A stretch of DNA of 64,000 nt from Lachnospiraceae bacterium (GTDB lineage Bacteria; Bacillota; Clostridia; Lachnospirales; Lachnospiraceae): positions 1 to 64,000 of the forward strand of contig JAFRIW010000022.1 in assembly GCA_017432565.1 (NCBI GenBank), read 5' to 3'. Numbering within the stretch: position 1 is the stretch's first letter; each line of letters starts with the position of its first letter. Made by a program: the position numbers and the translations under genes. The notes below the pieces were generated by a model. The model was not told the DNA's origin. It was given only the letters and a program-made list of their open reading frames with translations, and searched no databases. Below are positions 42,909 to 52,585 of this stretch, piece by piece.

Positions 42909-45866
42909 ATGAAAAATCTGAGAAAACTGCTGATCACACTGCTTGTCCTGGGTGCACTGGTGCTCCTGTGCGTCCTGTTGTCCATGCGCAGGCAGGAAAA
43001 CTTCCGGGACAAATATGCAGGGGTCGATCTGGACCAGGAGATCATCGGTCTGGAACGGACCGGCACCTACGGCGGATATCTGGATGATCATGATCAGAAA
43101 GCCCTTCCGGCGGAGGATGTCACGGTCAGCCTGTCCGATTTTGCCTCGGAGAACGCAGAAGTCCGGGAGACTGAGGACCCGGCGGGAGAGCACGGAAAGG
43201 TCCTTTTCACAGACAGCGGCTCCAGAACCACCTTCACGGTGAACGTGCCGGAGGAGGGCTTCTATAATCTGTATCTTGAATATCTGCTTCCGGAATCCAA
43301 GGGTGTTCCGGCGGAGCGCACGGTCCTGATCAACGGCGAACTGCCTTTTGAGGACGCGCGCAACATCTCCTTTACCAGAATCTGGACCGACGGCGGAGAG
43401 ATCCGCGTCGACAACCAGGGCAACCAGATCCGCCCCAGACAGGTGGAACGGTTTGACTGGCAGAAAGCCTATTTCCGGGACGATATCGGTTTTGTCACCG
43501 AGCCGTACCGCTTCTGGTTCGACAAGGGCGAGAACGAGCTGACACTTGTCGCGGACAACGAGCCGATGCTGATTGCGGACCTTAAGCTGCGCGCGGTCCG
43601 GCCCGGCAGGACCTATGCGGAATATGCGGCATCCTGTCCTTCCGGAGAGGGGAGCGAGACAGCCAGGAATTATGTACAGACGATCCAGGGAGAAGACTCC
43701 ACCATCCGTTCGGAGTCCTCTCTTTATGCAAAATATGACCGCTCCTCGCCGACGACGGTTCCGAACAGTGTCACGAACACCGTCCTGAACTATATCGGCG
43801 GCGACAGCTGGAGAAGCTCCGGCCAGTGGATCGAGTGGGACTTTGAGGTGCCGGAGGACGGCTGGTACAACATCATGATCAAGGGCCGCCAGAACTATTC
43901 GAGAGGCTCCGTCTCCAACCGCAGGCTCCTGATCGACGGGGAAGTCCCGTTCACGGAAGTCGAGGAAATTTCCTTCCCGTACGACAATGACTGGAACTGC
44001 CTGAAGCTCGGGGACGATGCCGGGGAAGAGTACCGTTTCTATCTGACCGGCGGAAAGCACACGCTGCGCCTTGAGGCGACGCTCGGCGGCATGGGCACGA
44101 TCCTGCAGGATCTGGAAGATTCCACCTTCCGGCTCAACCAGATCTACCGCCGCATTCTGGTCTACACCGGCGCCAATCCGGATCCGTACCGCGATTATCA
44201 TATTGATTCCAACTATCCTGAGATCATGAAGGCCATGTCTCTTGAGTCGAAGCGCCTGTACAAGGTGGTCGACGATATGGTCGCCTACAGCGGACAGCTC
44301 GCGGGCAATATCGCGAGTGCGCAGACGGTCGCACAGCAGCTGGAACGCTTCTGCAATAAGCCTCAGAAGATCACGACAGAATTTGTCTCCTTCAAGGACA
44401 ATGTGACCGCGCTCGGCACGGCTTCCCTGAACATGAGTGAATCCAAGCTCGACGTGGACTACCTGGTCGTCTCCGGCACCGACGCACCGGTGAAGGAAGA
44501 ACGGGCAGGTGCCTTTGCGAAGATTTTCCACGAGGCCAAGTCGTTTGTCGCATCCTTCTTTGTGGATTACAACGCGGTCGGTGATGTCTACGACGAGAAC
44601 GGACAGGAAAAGATCGTAAAGGTCTGGGTTCTGACGGGCCGCGATCAGGGCACCATCCTCAAAGCGATGGTGGATGATGACTTCACACCGGAGACAGGCG
44701 TCAAGGTAAACGTCGAGATCATCGATCCCTCCGCACTGCTGAACGCAGTCCTGGCAGGGCGCGGACCGAACGTGGCGCTGTCCGTCGGCGCGGACCAGCC
44801 GGTCAACTACGCACTCCGCGGCGCCGCCGAGGATATCACGCAGTTCCCGGACTGGCAGGACGTTCTGTCGCACTATTCGCCCAGCTCCTACGAGCAGTAC
44901 AAGCTGGACAGTCATATCTACGGTGTGCCGGAGACGCAGACCTTCAACGTGATGTTCTACCGCAAGGACGTCCTGGAGGAGCTCGGACTCGAGCCGCCCC
45001 AGACCTGGCAGGAACTGATCGAGATGCTGCCGACCATTCAGGGCAACAACCTCTCGATCGGCATCCCGACGGCAGCAGGCAGCAACGCGGCGGCAGCGGC
45101 TTCGACCGCGACCATGTCCAACATTCCGGACCTGTCCATGTACTTCTCGCTTCTGTACCAGTACGGCGGGGATATGTACAATGAGGCCGGCACGAAGACG
45201 ACCGTCGATTCGGAGGCGGGTATCCGCGCATTCGACGACTACGTCCGGTACTTCAACGACTACGGAATCCCGACGGTCTATGATTTTGTCAGCCGGTTCC
45301 GTTCCGGCGAGATGCCGATCGGCATCGCCGCCTATTCCATTTACAATACGCTGATGGTCTCCGCGCCGGAGATCCGCGGTCTGTGGGACTTCACCGTCAT
45401 TCCCGGAACGATCCGGACCGGGGCGGACAACACCGAGTATCTCGACCGCTCCGACTTCATCACCGGCAGCGCGACCATGATGATCCGGACTGAGGACCAG
45501 GCGCTCCGCGACGCCTCCTGGGAGTTCATGAAGTGGTGGGCGAAGCCTGAGACCCAGATCCGGTTCGGCCGTGAGATCGAGGCACTGCTCGGATCGAGTG
45601 CGCGGTATGCGACCGCCAACCGGGATGCATTCACCAATCTTTCCTGGAGCGCGGAGGACATCGAGGTCCTGAACGCCCAGTGGGATGAGACCGTGGGCAT
45701 CCGGGAAGTTCCGGGCGGCTATTTCACGGGACGTCATATTTCCAACGCAATCCGCAAAGTTATCAACGAGAAGGTGGATTCGCGTGAGACAATCATCGAC
45801 TATTCCATCCTGATCGACGAAGAAATCAAAAAGAAACGGATCGAATTCGGTATGCCGGTGGAGTGA
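42909..45866 (+). CDS. ABC substrate-binding protein fused to carbohydrate-binding-like domains
   Basis: This 985-residue protein has an N-terminal membrane anchor (about 5-26) without a lipobox. Two beta-sandwich domains, at about 75-230 and 260-400, resemble CBM6/CBM35-type modules (FTVNVPEEGFYNLYLEY; WIEWDFEVPEDGWYNIMIK). A helical linker follows at about 415-560. A family 1 solute-binding domain covers about 570-985 (VPETQTFNVMFYRKDVLEELG, FRSGEMPIGIAAYSIYNT). It is twice the usual length of sugar-binding proteins. It would hold polysaccharide by its outer modules and pass oligosaccharides to the permeases encoded directly downstream. Exact CBM family is uncertain. Confidence 0.85.
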   Translation: MKNLRKLLITLLVLGALVLLCVLLSMRRQENFRDKYAGVDLDQEIIGLERTGTYGGYLDDHDQKALPAEDVTVSLSDFASENAEVRETEDPAGEHGKVLFTDSGSRTTFTVNVPEEGFYNLYLEYLLPESKGVPAERTVLINGELPFEDARNISFTRIWTDGGEIRVDNQGNQIRPRQVERFDWQKAYFRDDIGFVTEPYRFWFDKGENELTLVADNEPMLIADLKLRAVRPGRTYAEYAASCPSGEGSETARNYVQTIQGEDSTIRSESSLYAKYDRSSPTTVPNSVTNTVLNYIGGDSWRSSGQWIEWDFEVPEDGWYNIMIKGRQNYSRGSVSNRRLLIDGEVPFTEVEEISFPYDNDWNCLKLGDDAGEEYRFYLTGGKHTLRLEATLGGMGTILQDLEDSTFRLNQIYRRILVYTGANPDPYRDYHIDSNYPEIMKAMSLESKRLYKVVDDMVAYSGQLAGNIASAQTVAQQLERFCNKPQKITTEFVSFKDNVTALGTASLNMSESKLDVDYLVVSGTDAPVKEERAGAFAKIFHEAKSFVASFFVDYNAVGDVYDENGQEKIVKVWVLTGRDQGTILKAMVDDDFTPETGVKVNVEIIDPSALLNAVLAGRGPNVALSVGADQPVNYALRGAAEDITQFPDWQDVLSHYSPSSYEQYKLDSHIYGVPETQTFNVMFYRKDVLEELGLEPPQTWQELIEMLPTIQGNNLSIGIPTAAGSNAAAAASTATMSNIPDLSMYFSLLYQYGGDMYNEAGTKTTVDSEAGIRAFDDYVRYFNDYGIPTVYDFVSRFRSGEMPIGIAAYSIYNTLMVSAPEIRGLWDFTVIPGTIRTGADNTEYLDRSDFITGSATMMIRTEDQALRDASWEFMKWWAKPETQIRFGREIEALLGSSARYATANRDAFTNLSWSAEDIEVLNAQWDETVGIREVPGGYFTGRHISNAIRKVINEKVDSRETIIDYSILIDEEIKKKRIEFGMPVE

Positions 45867-45891
45867 GGCCGGGGAAGGACATAGAACAGGC

Positions 45892-46830
45892 ATGAAAGAA
45901 TATCTGCACAAGTACATTGAGCTTCGGAAGCACAATATGCAGGTGGCGGTCCGGAAAGCGAAGGCCAGGAAGATGTGTTATCTGTTCCTCGCACCTTACG
46001 CGATCCTGTTCACCATGTTTTTCGTGTTCCCGGTCGTCGCGTCCATCTACTACAGCTTCACCTATTACAACATCCTGGAGCCGCCGCGGTTCATCGGCCT
46101 GCAGAACTATATCAACCTGATCCTGCAGGACGACATCTTCCTGATCGGCGTCAAGAACACGCTCCTGATAGCCGTGATCACGGGTCCGCTCGGCTATATT
46201 CTGTCCTTCCTGTTCGCGTGGCTGATCAACGAGCTGCCCCGCTGGATCCGGAGCGTCGCGGTCATCATTTTCTACGCGCCTTCGATCGCCGGCAACTGCT
46301 ACGTGATCTTCTCCGTTTTCTTCCGGGGCGACGCGTACGGCTATGTCAACGCGGCACTGATGAATATGGGTATTATCGACACACCCAAGCTGTGGCTGAT
46401 CGATCCGACTTATATGCTTCCGATCTGTATGCTCGTCATCCTCTGGATGAGCCTGGGCACCGGCTTCCTGTCCTTTGTCGCAGGTCTGCAGGGCGTGGAC
46501 CGCTCCCAGTTTGAGGCCGGCTATATGGACGGCGTGAAAAACCGCTGGCAGGAGCTCTGGTACATCACACTGCCGAACATGAAGCCGATGCTGATGTTCG
46601 GTGCGGTCATGTCCATCACACAGGCATTCGGCGTGGCCGACGTGACCATGGCACTGTGCGGCTATCCCAGTACGGACTACGCAGCCAGAACCATCGTGAC
46701 GCACCTGTTCGACTACGGCTTCTCCCGTTTTGAGATGGGATATGCCTGCGCAATTGCGACAATCCTGTTCCTGATGATGATCCTCTGCAATAAAGCAATC
46801 CAGAGTCTGTTAAGGAGAGTAGGAACCTGA
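45892..46830 (+). CDS. ABC sugar permease (MalF/UgpA type)
   Basis: This 312-residue protein has six membrane helices and the EAA-type cytoplasmic loop that docks the ATPase (EAGYMDGVKNRWQELWYITLPNMKP, about residues 205-230). It is predicted to pair with the next gene, which begins one base after its stop. It lies 25 bases behind the CBM-fused binding protein. Confidence 0.92.
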   Translation: MKEYLHKYIELRKHNMQVAVRKAKARKMCYLFLAPYAILFTMFFVFPVVASIYYSFTYYNILEPPRFIGLQNYINLILQDDIFLIGVKNTLLIAVITGPLGYILSFLFAWLINELPRWIRSVAVIIFYAPSIAGNCYVIFSVFFRGDAYGYVNAALMNMGIIDTPKLWLIDPTYMLPICMLVILWMSLGTGFLSFVAGLQGVDRSQFEAGYMDGVKNRWQELWYITLPNMKPMLMFGAVMSITQAFGVADVTMALCGYPSTDYAARTIVTHLFDYGFSRFEMGYACAIATILFLMMILCNKAIQSLLRRVGT

Positions 46831-46831
46831 T

Positions 46832-47767
46832 ATGAGCACACTTGAGGCGAAAGAGATTAAAACAAAGCGGGGCCGCAGGAAACAGGCCGCTGAAGAACAG
46901 CCTTACCGCAAAAAGCTGATCAGGAGAAGAAAGCCGAACCGCTCCATCGCCGGAGATATCTTCCTGTACCTCTTCCTGGTGTTTGTTGCGTTCATTATGG
47001 CGTTCCCGATTATCTATGCCGTCAGCAACGCGCTGAAGCCCCTGGACGAGCTGTTCAAGTTCCCGCCGCGGATCTTCGCGCAGCACCCGACACTGGATAA
47101 CTTCTCGGATCTGTTCGTGACGATGGGCAAATCGTGGGTCACCTTCTCACGCTACCTGTTCAACACGGTGTTCATCACTTTCGTGGGAACGCTGGGTCAC
47201 CTGATCATTGCCTCGATGGGCGCGTTCGTCCTGGCAAAATATGACTTTCCGGGAGGCAATGCCTTCTTCAAGCTGGTCACGGTCGCCATGATGTTCACCG
47301 GCTGGGTCACACAGATCCCGAACTACCTCCTGCTTAACAAGCTGGGCTGGATCGACACCTACTGGGCGATCATCATTCCCGCGTTCGCATCTCCGATGGG
47401 ACTCTTCCTGATGAAGCAGTTCATGGAAGGCCTGCCGACGTCACTGATCGAAGCGGCCAAGATCGACGGGGCGAACGAGTGGAAGGTCTTCACGGGCGTC
47501 GTCATGCCGAACGTCAAGCCCGCCTGGATGACCCTGATCATTTTCTCGGTGCAGGCACTGTGGAACAACAGAGCGTCCACATATATATATTCGGAGGAGC
47601 GCAAGACCCTCGTGTACGCGCTGCAGCAGATTCAGAGCGGCGGTATCGCGAGAACCGGCCAGGGCGCGGCGGTTCTGGTCGTCGTCATGATCGTGCCGAT
47701 CATCATCTTCGTTTTCTCCGAGAGTCAGATCCTGGAAACCATGGCCAGTTCCGGACTCAAAGACTGA
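46832..47767 (+). CDS. ABC sugar permease (MalG/UgpE type)
   Basis: This 311-residue protein has a basic N-terminal tail of about 40 residues (KTKRGRRKQ...RRRKPNRS), six membrane helices, and the EAA loop EAAKIDGANEWKVFTGVVMPNVKP at about 207-230. It forms the second half-channel with the preceding permease. AAGGAG lies upstream inside the end of the first permease gene. Confidence 0.92.
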   Translation: MSTLEAKEIKTKRGRRKQAAEEQPYRKKLIRRRKPNRSIAGDIFLYLFLVFVAFIMAFPIIYAVSNALKPLDELFKFPPRIFAQHPTLDNFSDLFVTMGKSWVTFSRYLFNTVFITFVGTLGHLIIASMGAFVLAKYDFPGGNAFFKLVTVAMMFTGWVTQIPNYLLLNKLGWIDTYWAIIIPAFASPMGLFLMKQFMEGLPTSLIEAAKIDGANEWKVFTGVVMPNVKPAWMTLIIFSVQALWNNRASTYIYSEERKTLVYALQQIQSGGIARTGQGAAVLVVVMIVPIIIFVFSESQILETMASSGLKD

Positions 47768-47797
47768 GCAGTGTTCGGGCAGAAGGGATATGCGGAT

Positions 47798-49318
47798 ATG
47801 CGTTTAAGGAAATTCTTACTACAGACAGCGGCAGCACTCGCAGCCTGCGCCATTGTCTTCCTCGCGGCAGAGCCGGTTACGGTCCGGGCGAGGGAATATG
47901 GCTATACCTATAATTACGATTACTGGGGTGATGTCCAGGAAGGTCCCGACCTGTACTCGGTGTGCAAGGTCTTCACCTCGTCGGATTTAAAGCTCGAGCA
48001 GAAGCTGAACAATCCGCAGGGTCTGTTTGCGTACAAGGACCTGCTGTACCTGTGTGACAGCGGGAACAACCGCATCATCGAGATCCGGCGCGTATCGCCG
48101 GAGAAGCTTGAGGTCAGCCGGATTATTGATTCCTTCAACGGTCCCGTGGAAGACACGACCTTTAAGAATCCCACGGATATCGCCGTGTCGGAGGAGGGCG
48201 AATTCTTCATCGCCGACCAGGGCAACGCCCGGATCCTGAAGCTGGACGCGGATCTGAATTACATGATGCAGTTTGACAAGCCGGTCGACAATACGCTGGA
48301 TCCGAAGATCGCCTTCCAGCCCAAGAAGATCGTGATCGATACCGCGGGCAGAGTGTACTGCGTCGCAGCCGGCATCAACAAAGGTCTGGTCAAGTACGAG
48401 GCGGACGGCTCTTTCTCCGGTTTCGTCGGCGCGACGCGCGTCAGTTTTGACTGGACCGATTACATCTGGAAGAAGTTTGCGACCCAGGAGCAGCGGGCCC
48501 GGATGGAATCCTTCGTTCCGACCGAGTACGACAACGCTTATATGGACTATGAGGGCTTCATTTACGCCTGCGCCGGTTCGCTGAAGCCGGACGATCTGCG
48601 GGCGGGCACAGTGGACGCAGTCCGGAAGCTCAACCTGATGGGCAACGACATCCTGGTCCGCAACGGCGACTGGGACGTCCTCGGCGATTTGTACTGGGGC
48701 TATGGCGGCGGTTACGAGGGCCCCTCCTATTTCACGGATGTCACCGTGATGGACAACGACATCTACGTCTGCCTGGACCGCAACAGAGGAAGACTGTTCG
48801 GCTATGACGACCAGGGGCGGATCGTGTTCTGCTTCGGCGGAAACGGAAACATGGACGGATACTTCCGCCGGCCGGCGGCCATCGAACACATCGGACATGA
48901 GCTCTATGTTCTGGATTCGCTGGACTGCGCTCTGACGGTTTTTGTGCCGACCGAATTCGGAAATCTGGTCTACTCGGCGATCGAGGAGTTCGATGAAGGC
49001 CACTACGAAGCTTCCGGCGAGGCCTGGGAAGAGGTCATGCGCCTGAACGGAAACTATGACCTGGCCTACATCGGTATCGGCCGTTCGCTCCTGCGCCAGG
49101 AGCGCTACGAAGAGGCAATGAAGTATTTTGAACTCAAGTACGACGAGGAGAATTACTCCAAGGCCTACAAACAGTACCGCAAAATCTGGGTGGAGGAGCA
49201 CATCGGCTGGATCGTGGCAGTGATCCTCATCCTCTTCCTCGTGCCTCTCGGGATCGGGAAGATGCGGCAGGTGAAGCATGAGATCGATACATCGGATTAT
49301 TTCTTGAGAAACAGGTGA
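47798..49318 (+). CDS. NHL-repeat propeller protein with TPR and C-terminal membrane anchor
   Basis: This protein of about 506 residues starts with a signal peptide (about 1-31, ending VRA). A six-bladed NHL-type propeller follows (about 60-400; NPQGLFAYKDLLYLCDSGNNRIIEI and NPTDIAVSEEGEFFIADQGNARILKL are clear blades). One to two TPR-like helical pairs at about 405-460 precede a single transmembrane helix at about 467-486 and a short basic tail. It should sit outside the membrane. The ATG at 47798 follows AGAAGGG; a GTG at 47771 is also in frame but lacks a site. Its role may be to organise or sense glycans in the transporter complex (inference). Confidence 0.8.
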   Translation: MRLRKFLLQTAAALAACAIVFLAAEPVTVRAREYGYTYNYDYWGDVQEGPDLYSVCKVFTSSDLKLEQKLNNPQGLFAYKDLLYLCDSGNNRIIEIRRVSPEKLEVSRIIDSFNGPVEDTTFKNPTDIAVSEEGEFFIADQGNARILKLDADLNYMMQFDKPVDNTLDPKIAFQPKKIVIDTAGRVYCVAAGINKGLVKYEADGSFSGFVGATRVSFDWTDYIWKKFATQEQRARMESFVPTEYDNAYMDYEGFIYACAGSLKPDDLRAGTVDAVRKLNLMGNDILVRNGDWDVLGDLYWGYGGGYEGPSYFTDVTVMDNDIYVCLDRNRGRLFGYDDQGRIVFCFGGNGNMDGYFRRPAAIEHIGHELYVLDSLDCALTVFVPTEFGNLVYSAIEEFDEGHYEASGEAWEEVMRLNGNYDLAYIGIGRSLLRQERYEEAMKYFELKYDEENYSKAYKQYRKIWVEEHIGWIVAVILILFLVPLGIGKMRQVKHEIDTSDYFLRNR

Positions 49319-49323
49319 AGCAG

Positions 49324-49959
49324 ATGGATAAAAGGACGAAATATATCGACTCCCTGAAGTTCGCGCTGTACTGCATCACCCATCCGCTGGACGGGTTCTG
49401 GGACCTGACTCATGAGAAAAGAGGAACGATCGCCGCGGCGAATACGATCCTGTTTCTCACGATCCTGATCCGGATCCTGAAGCTGCGCTACACGAGCTTC
49501 CTCTTCATGAAGGTGTACTGGGAGGACCTGAACATCTTCCTGTATATCGCCAGCATTCTGTTCCCGCTGGCACTCTGGGTAGTCGGCAACTGGGGACTGA
49601 CGACACTTTTTGACGGAAAGGGGCGGCTCGGCCAGGTCTATATGGCCACTTGCTACGCGCTGACGCCGTATCCGCTGATCCAGTTCCCGCTGATGGTCTT
49701 CTCCCATTTCGTGACGGTCGACGAGGCAGCGTTCTACTCGATGCTCAGCGTCTTCTCACTGATCTGGGCGGCGTTCCTGGTGGTTGCGGCGATGGGGCAG
49801 ATCCATGAGTACTCTGCCGGAAAGAACATCCTGTTTACGATCGCGTCGCTGTTCGCGATGCTGGTTATGATCTTCATCCTGATGATCTTTTTCAGCATGA
49901 TCTCACAGGGAGTCGCGTATTTCATCTCCCTCGTGAAAGAGCTTTTGTTCCGGTTGTAA
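49324..49959 (+). CDS. Yip1-family membrane protein
   Basis: This protein of about 211 residues has five hydrophobic segments and the Yip1-like layout: a soluble start with HPLDGFWDL, then helices containing ATCYALTPYPLIQFP near residue 100, the signature helix of the family. Function in bacteria is unknown. The ATG at 49324 is preceded by AGGTG; a GTG at 49315 overlaps the previous stop and is an alternative. It lies between the NHL gene and the DUF5696 gene, each coupled by short gaps. Confidence 0.8.
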   Translation: MDKRTKYIDSLKFALYCITHPLDGFWDLTHEKRGTIAAANTILFLTILIRILKLRYTSFLFMKVYWEDLNIFLYIASILFPLALWVVGNWGLTTLFDGKGRLGQVYMATCYALTPYPLIQFPLMVFSHFVTVDEAAFYSMLSVFSLIWAAFLVVAAMGQIHEYSAGKNILFTIASLFAMLVMIFILMIFFSMISQGVAYFISLVKELLFRL

Positions 49960-49979
49960 GTTGTGGAGAGTGGTGACAG

Positions 49980-52553
49980 ATGGTTGCGAAGAAGATATTA
50001 AAAGCATTCATAGGGCATCTGCCGATGATCCTGCTGCTGGCAGTGATCCTGGGCGGCATCTGGATGATCGTCAACAGTCAGGGCAAAGGCCAGGAGGCTG
50101 CGGAGATCATTCAGCCGTACGGATATACCGGGGACGGGAAGGACATCACGATCGAGAACGATGAGCTGAAGCTCGTGATGGACGGCTCCTCCACACAGTT
50201 CCGTGTCGAGGTCAAGGACAGCGGCAAGGTCTGGTATTCCACCCCGGAAGGCGCGTCGAACGACACGCTTGCGCTGGCGGATGAAAAGGACAAAATCCAG
50301 TCTCCGCTGATGATGTCCTATGCGGTGGTGCAGGGCCTTGAGACGACCTACAACGCCTACGGATACAGCATTAAAAACGGCATCTATGAGATCGAGCCCG
50401 GTGAGAACGAGATCCGCGTGAACTATTCCCTCGGCAATCTGGAGAAGGAGTTCATCATTCCGCCGGTCATCACCAAGACAAATTTTGACAAATGGATGGC
50501 TGAGCTCGACAAGAAGGACGTCGACCTGATCCAGCAGTACTACAAGAAATATGATCTGAACAAGCTCGGCAAAAAGGATAACAAAGAGGAGCTCCTCACC
50601 AGTTATCCGGTGATCGAAACCGACGTGATCTATGTCCTGCGCGACACCACGAAAGAGCAGACCCGCAAGAAGATGCAGGAGCTCTTTGAGCAGGCGGGCT
50701 ACACATACGAAGATTATCTGGCTGACAAGGAACTGGATTTGTCGGAGAAAATCTCAGAGAAGCCGGTCTTCAATGTCAGTGTCATCTACCGCCTCGAAGG
50801 GAAGGATCTGGTCGTGGAAGTGCCGCTCGATTCCCTCGAGTACCGCAGCTCGACTCCGATTTACACCATCACGCCGCTGCCGTATTTCGGCGCGGGCGGG
50901 ACCCAGGACGAAGGCTTCCTGATGGTGCCGGAGGGCGGCGGAGCCCTGATCCGTTTCAATAACGGCAAGACGCACCAGAGCAGCTATTACACGAATGTAT
51001 ACGGATGGGATATGTGCCTGCGCCGCGATGCGGTTGTTCACAACACCCGCGCATATTACGGCGTCTACGGCATTTCGGAAGGGGACGACTCCTTCATCTG
51101 CATCCTGGAGGACGGCAGCTCCTATGCGTCGATCCAGGCGGATATCAGCGGCAAGAACAACAGCTACAACTTCGTCAATGCGGTTTACAGCGTCTGCTCG
51201 AGAGAAAAGTATGATGTCGGCGATATCGCCAACAGCGATATCTACGAGTATCTGCCCAAGGTGTGGGATGAGAACCTCTCGCAGCGCTACCGCTTCATTG
51301 ATTCCGGAAGCTATGTCGATATGGCCAAAGAGTACGGCACCTATCTGCAGGACGAGTACGGCAGCGCACTTGCGATGAACAGCGACACCTCTGCGCCGGT
51401 CGTGGTCGAAATGGTCGGCGCCATCGACAAGATCCGCCAGATTCTGGGCGTACCGGTCTCGAGACCGCTGAAGCTCACCACCTTCGCGGACGCGGAGAAG
51501 ATCATGCGCGACCTGTCGGGTGCCGGGATCGAAAACCTGTCCGTTAAGATGACCGGCTGGTGCAACGGCGGCGTGAAGCAGAAAGTTCTGGCAAGAGGCG
51601 CCAAAGCCATCCGAGAGCTGGGCGGCGCGAAAGGTCTGTCAAACCTCGCGGCCGCCGCACAGGAGTGCGGGGCACAGCTCTACCTGAACGGCATCACCCA
51701 GTACGCATATGACAGCAATTTCCTGCACGGCTTCTTCTCCTTCACCGATGCGGCGAGACTCCTCTCCAAGGAGCGCGCACAGCTGCATAAGTACAGCCAC
51801 ATCACGTATGCGGAGCGGGAGAACGACGACAATACGTATTATCTGGTCCACACGGATTACGCACAGCGGATGTCCGGCAGACTCGCGGGTGCGGCAGCCG
51901 GGTACGGCGCGGGGATCGCGTTCGAGGACACCGGCATGGACCTCTCTTCCGATTTTTACCGGAAGGACATGCGCAGCCGGCAGTCTGTTCTGGAACTGCA
52001 GCGGCAGGAGCTGAAGGACCTGCAGGCGGGCGGCTCCCGGATCATGGTGAATATGGGCAACGATTACGCGGTTCCGTTCTGCAGCATGGTCACAGGGATG
52101 GATCTGCGGGGCAGCGAGTACACAATCCTGGATGAGTGTGTTCCGTTCTACCAGCTGGCACTGCACGGCCGGGTCAACTACACCGGCGACCCGATCAATG
52201 TCAGCGGGAACGACGTCGAAGAGGTTCTGTACAGCGCGGAGTACGGCGCGGGTCTGTGCTTCACTCTGATGGACGAGACTTCCTTCGCGACACAGAAGAC
52301 GCTTTACACCGAGTATTACGGCGCCAATTATGACGGCTGGAAGAACCGGCTGCTCGCCATCAGTGAGCGGTATAACCGGGAACTCGGCCACACCTTCAAT
52401 CAGGAAATGACAGGACATGAAAACCTGACCGAAGACCTGTCCGTCACCGAGTATGCGGACGGAACCAAAGTCTATGTGAACTACGGATACAGCGATGCGC
52501 AGACACCGGACGGCGTGACGGTGCCGGCGCGGGATTACCTGACGGTCCGCTGA
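49980..52553 (+). CDS. DUF5696 protein, possible membrane-anchored glycoside hydrolase
   Basis: This 857-residue protein has an N-terminal signal anchor (about 12-31) and then an extracellular part. Residues about 40-330 are beta-rich with a charged helical insert near 160-240. Residues about 470-700 look like a TIM barrel (ENLSVKMTGWCNGG, CGAQLYLNGITQYAY, GIAFEDTGMDL, SRIMVNMGNDYAVP), and the C-terminus is beta again. The order resembles glycosidases with a mutarotase-like N-terminal sandwich. The name DUF5696 is recalled from similar clostridial and Paenibacillus loci; catalytic residues are not assigned. GGAGAGTGGTG precedes the ATG. Confidence 0.7.
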   Translation: MVAKKILKAFIGHLPMILLLAVILGGIWMIVNSQGKGQEAAEIIQPYGYTGDGKDITIENDELKLVMDGSSTQFRVEVKDSGKVWYSTPEGASNDTLALADEKDKIQSPLMMSYAVVQGLETTYNAYGYSIKNGIYEIEPGENEIRVNYSLGNLEKEFIIPPVITKTNFDKWMAELDKKDVDLIQQYYKKYDLNKLGKKDNKEELLTSYPVIETDVIYVLRDTTKEQTRKKMQELFEQAGYTYEDYLADKELDLSEKISEKPVFNVSVIYRLEGKDLVVEVPLDSLEYRSSTPIYTITPLPYFGAGGTQDEGFLMVPEGGGALIRFNNGKTHQSSYYTNVYGWDMCLRRDAVVHNTRAYYGVYGISEGDDSFICILEDGSSYASIQADISGKNNSYNFVNAVYSVCSREKYDVGDIANSDIYEYLPKVWDENLSQRYRFIDSGSYVDMAKEYGTYLQDEYGSALAMNSDTSAPVVVEMVGAIDKIRQILGVPVSRPLKLTTFADAEKIMRDLSGAGIENLSVKMTGWCNGGVKQKVLARGAKAIRELGGAKGLSNLAAAAQECGAQLYLNGITQYAYDSNFLHGFFSFTDAARLLSKERAQLHKYSHITYAERENDDNTYYLVHTDYAQRMSGRLAGAAAGYGAGIAFEDTGMDLSSDFYRKDMRSRQSVLELQRQELKDLQAGGSRIMVNMGNDYAVPFCSMVTGMDLRGSEYTILDECVPFYQLALHGRVNYTGDPINVSGNDVEEVLYSAEYGAGLCFTLMDETSFATQKTLYTEYYGANYDGWKNRLLAISERYNRELGHTFNQEMTGHENLTEDLSVTEYADGTKVYVNYGYSDAQTPDGVTVPARDYLTVR

Positions 52554-52585
52554 GAGCTGTATTCGGAAGGAGAGGACAGCAGCTT

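Noticed and set aside
42831-45935. 1034-codon minus-strand frame opposite the CBM-fused binding protein
   Set aside because: Very long but without domains, and it crosses the ends of two real plus-strand genes. The plus-strand protein has clear family motifs.
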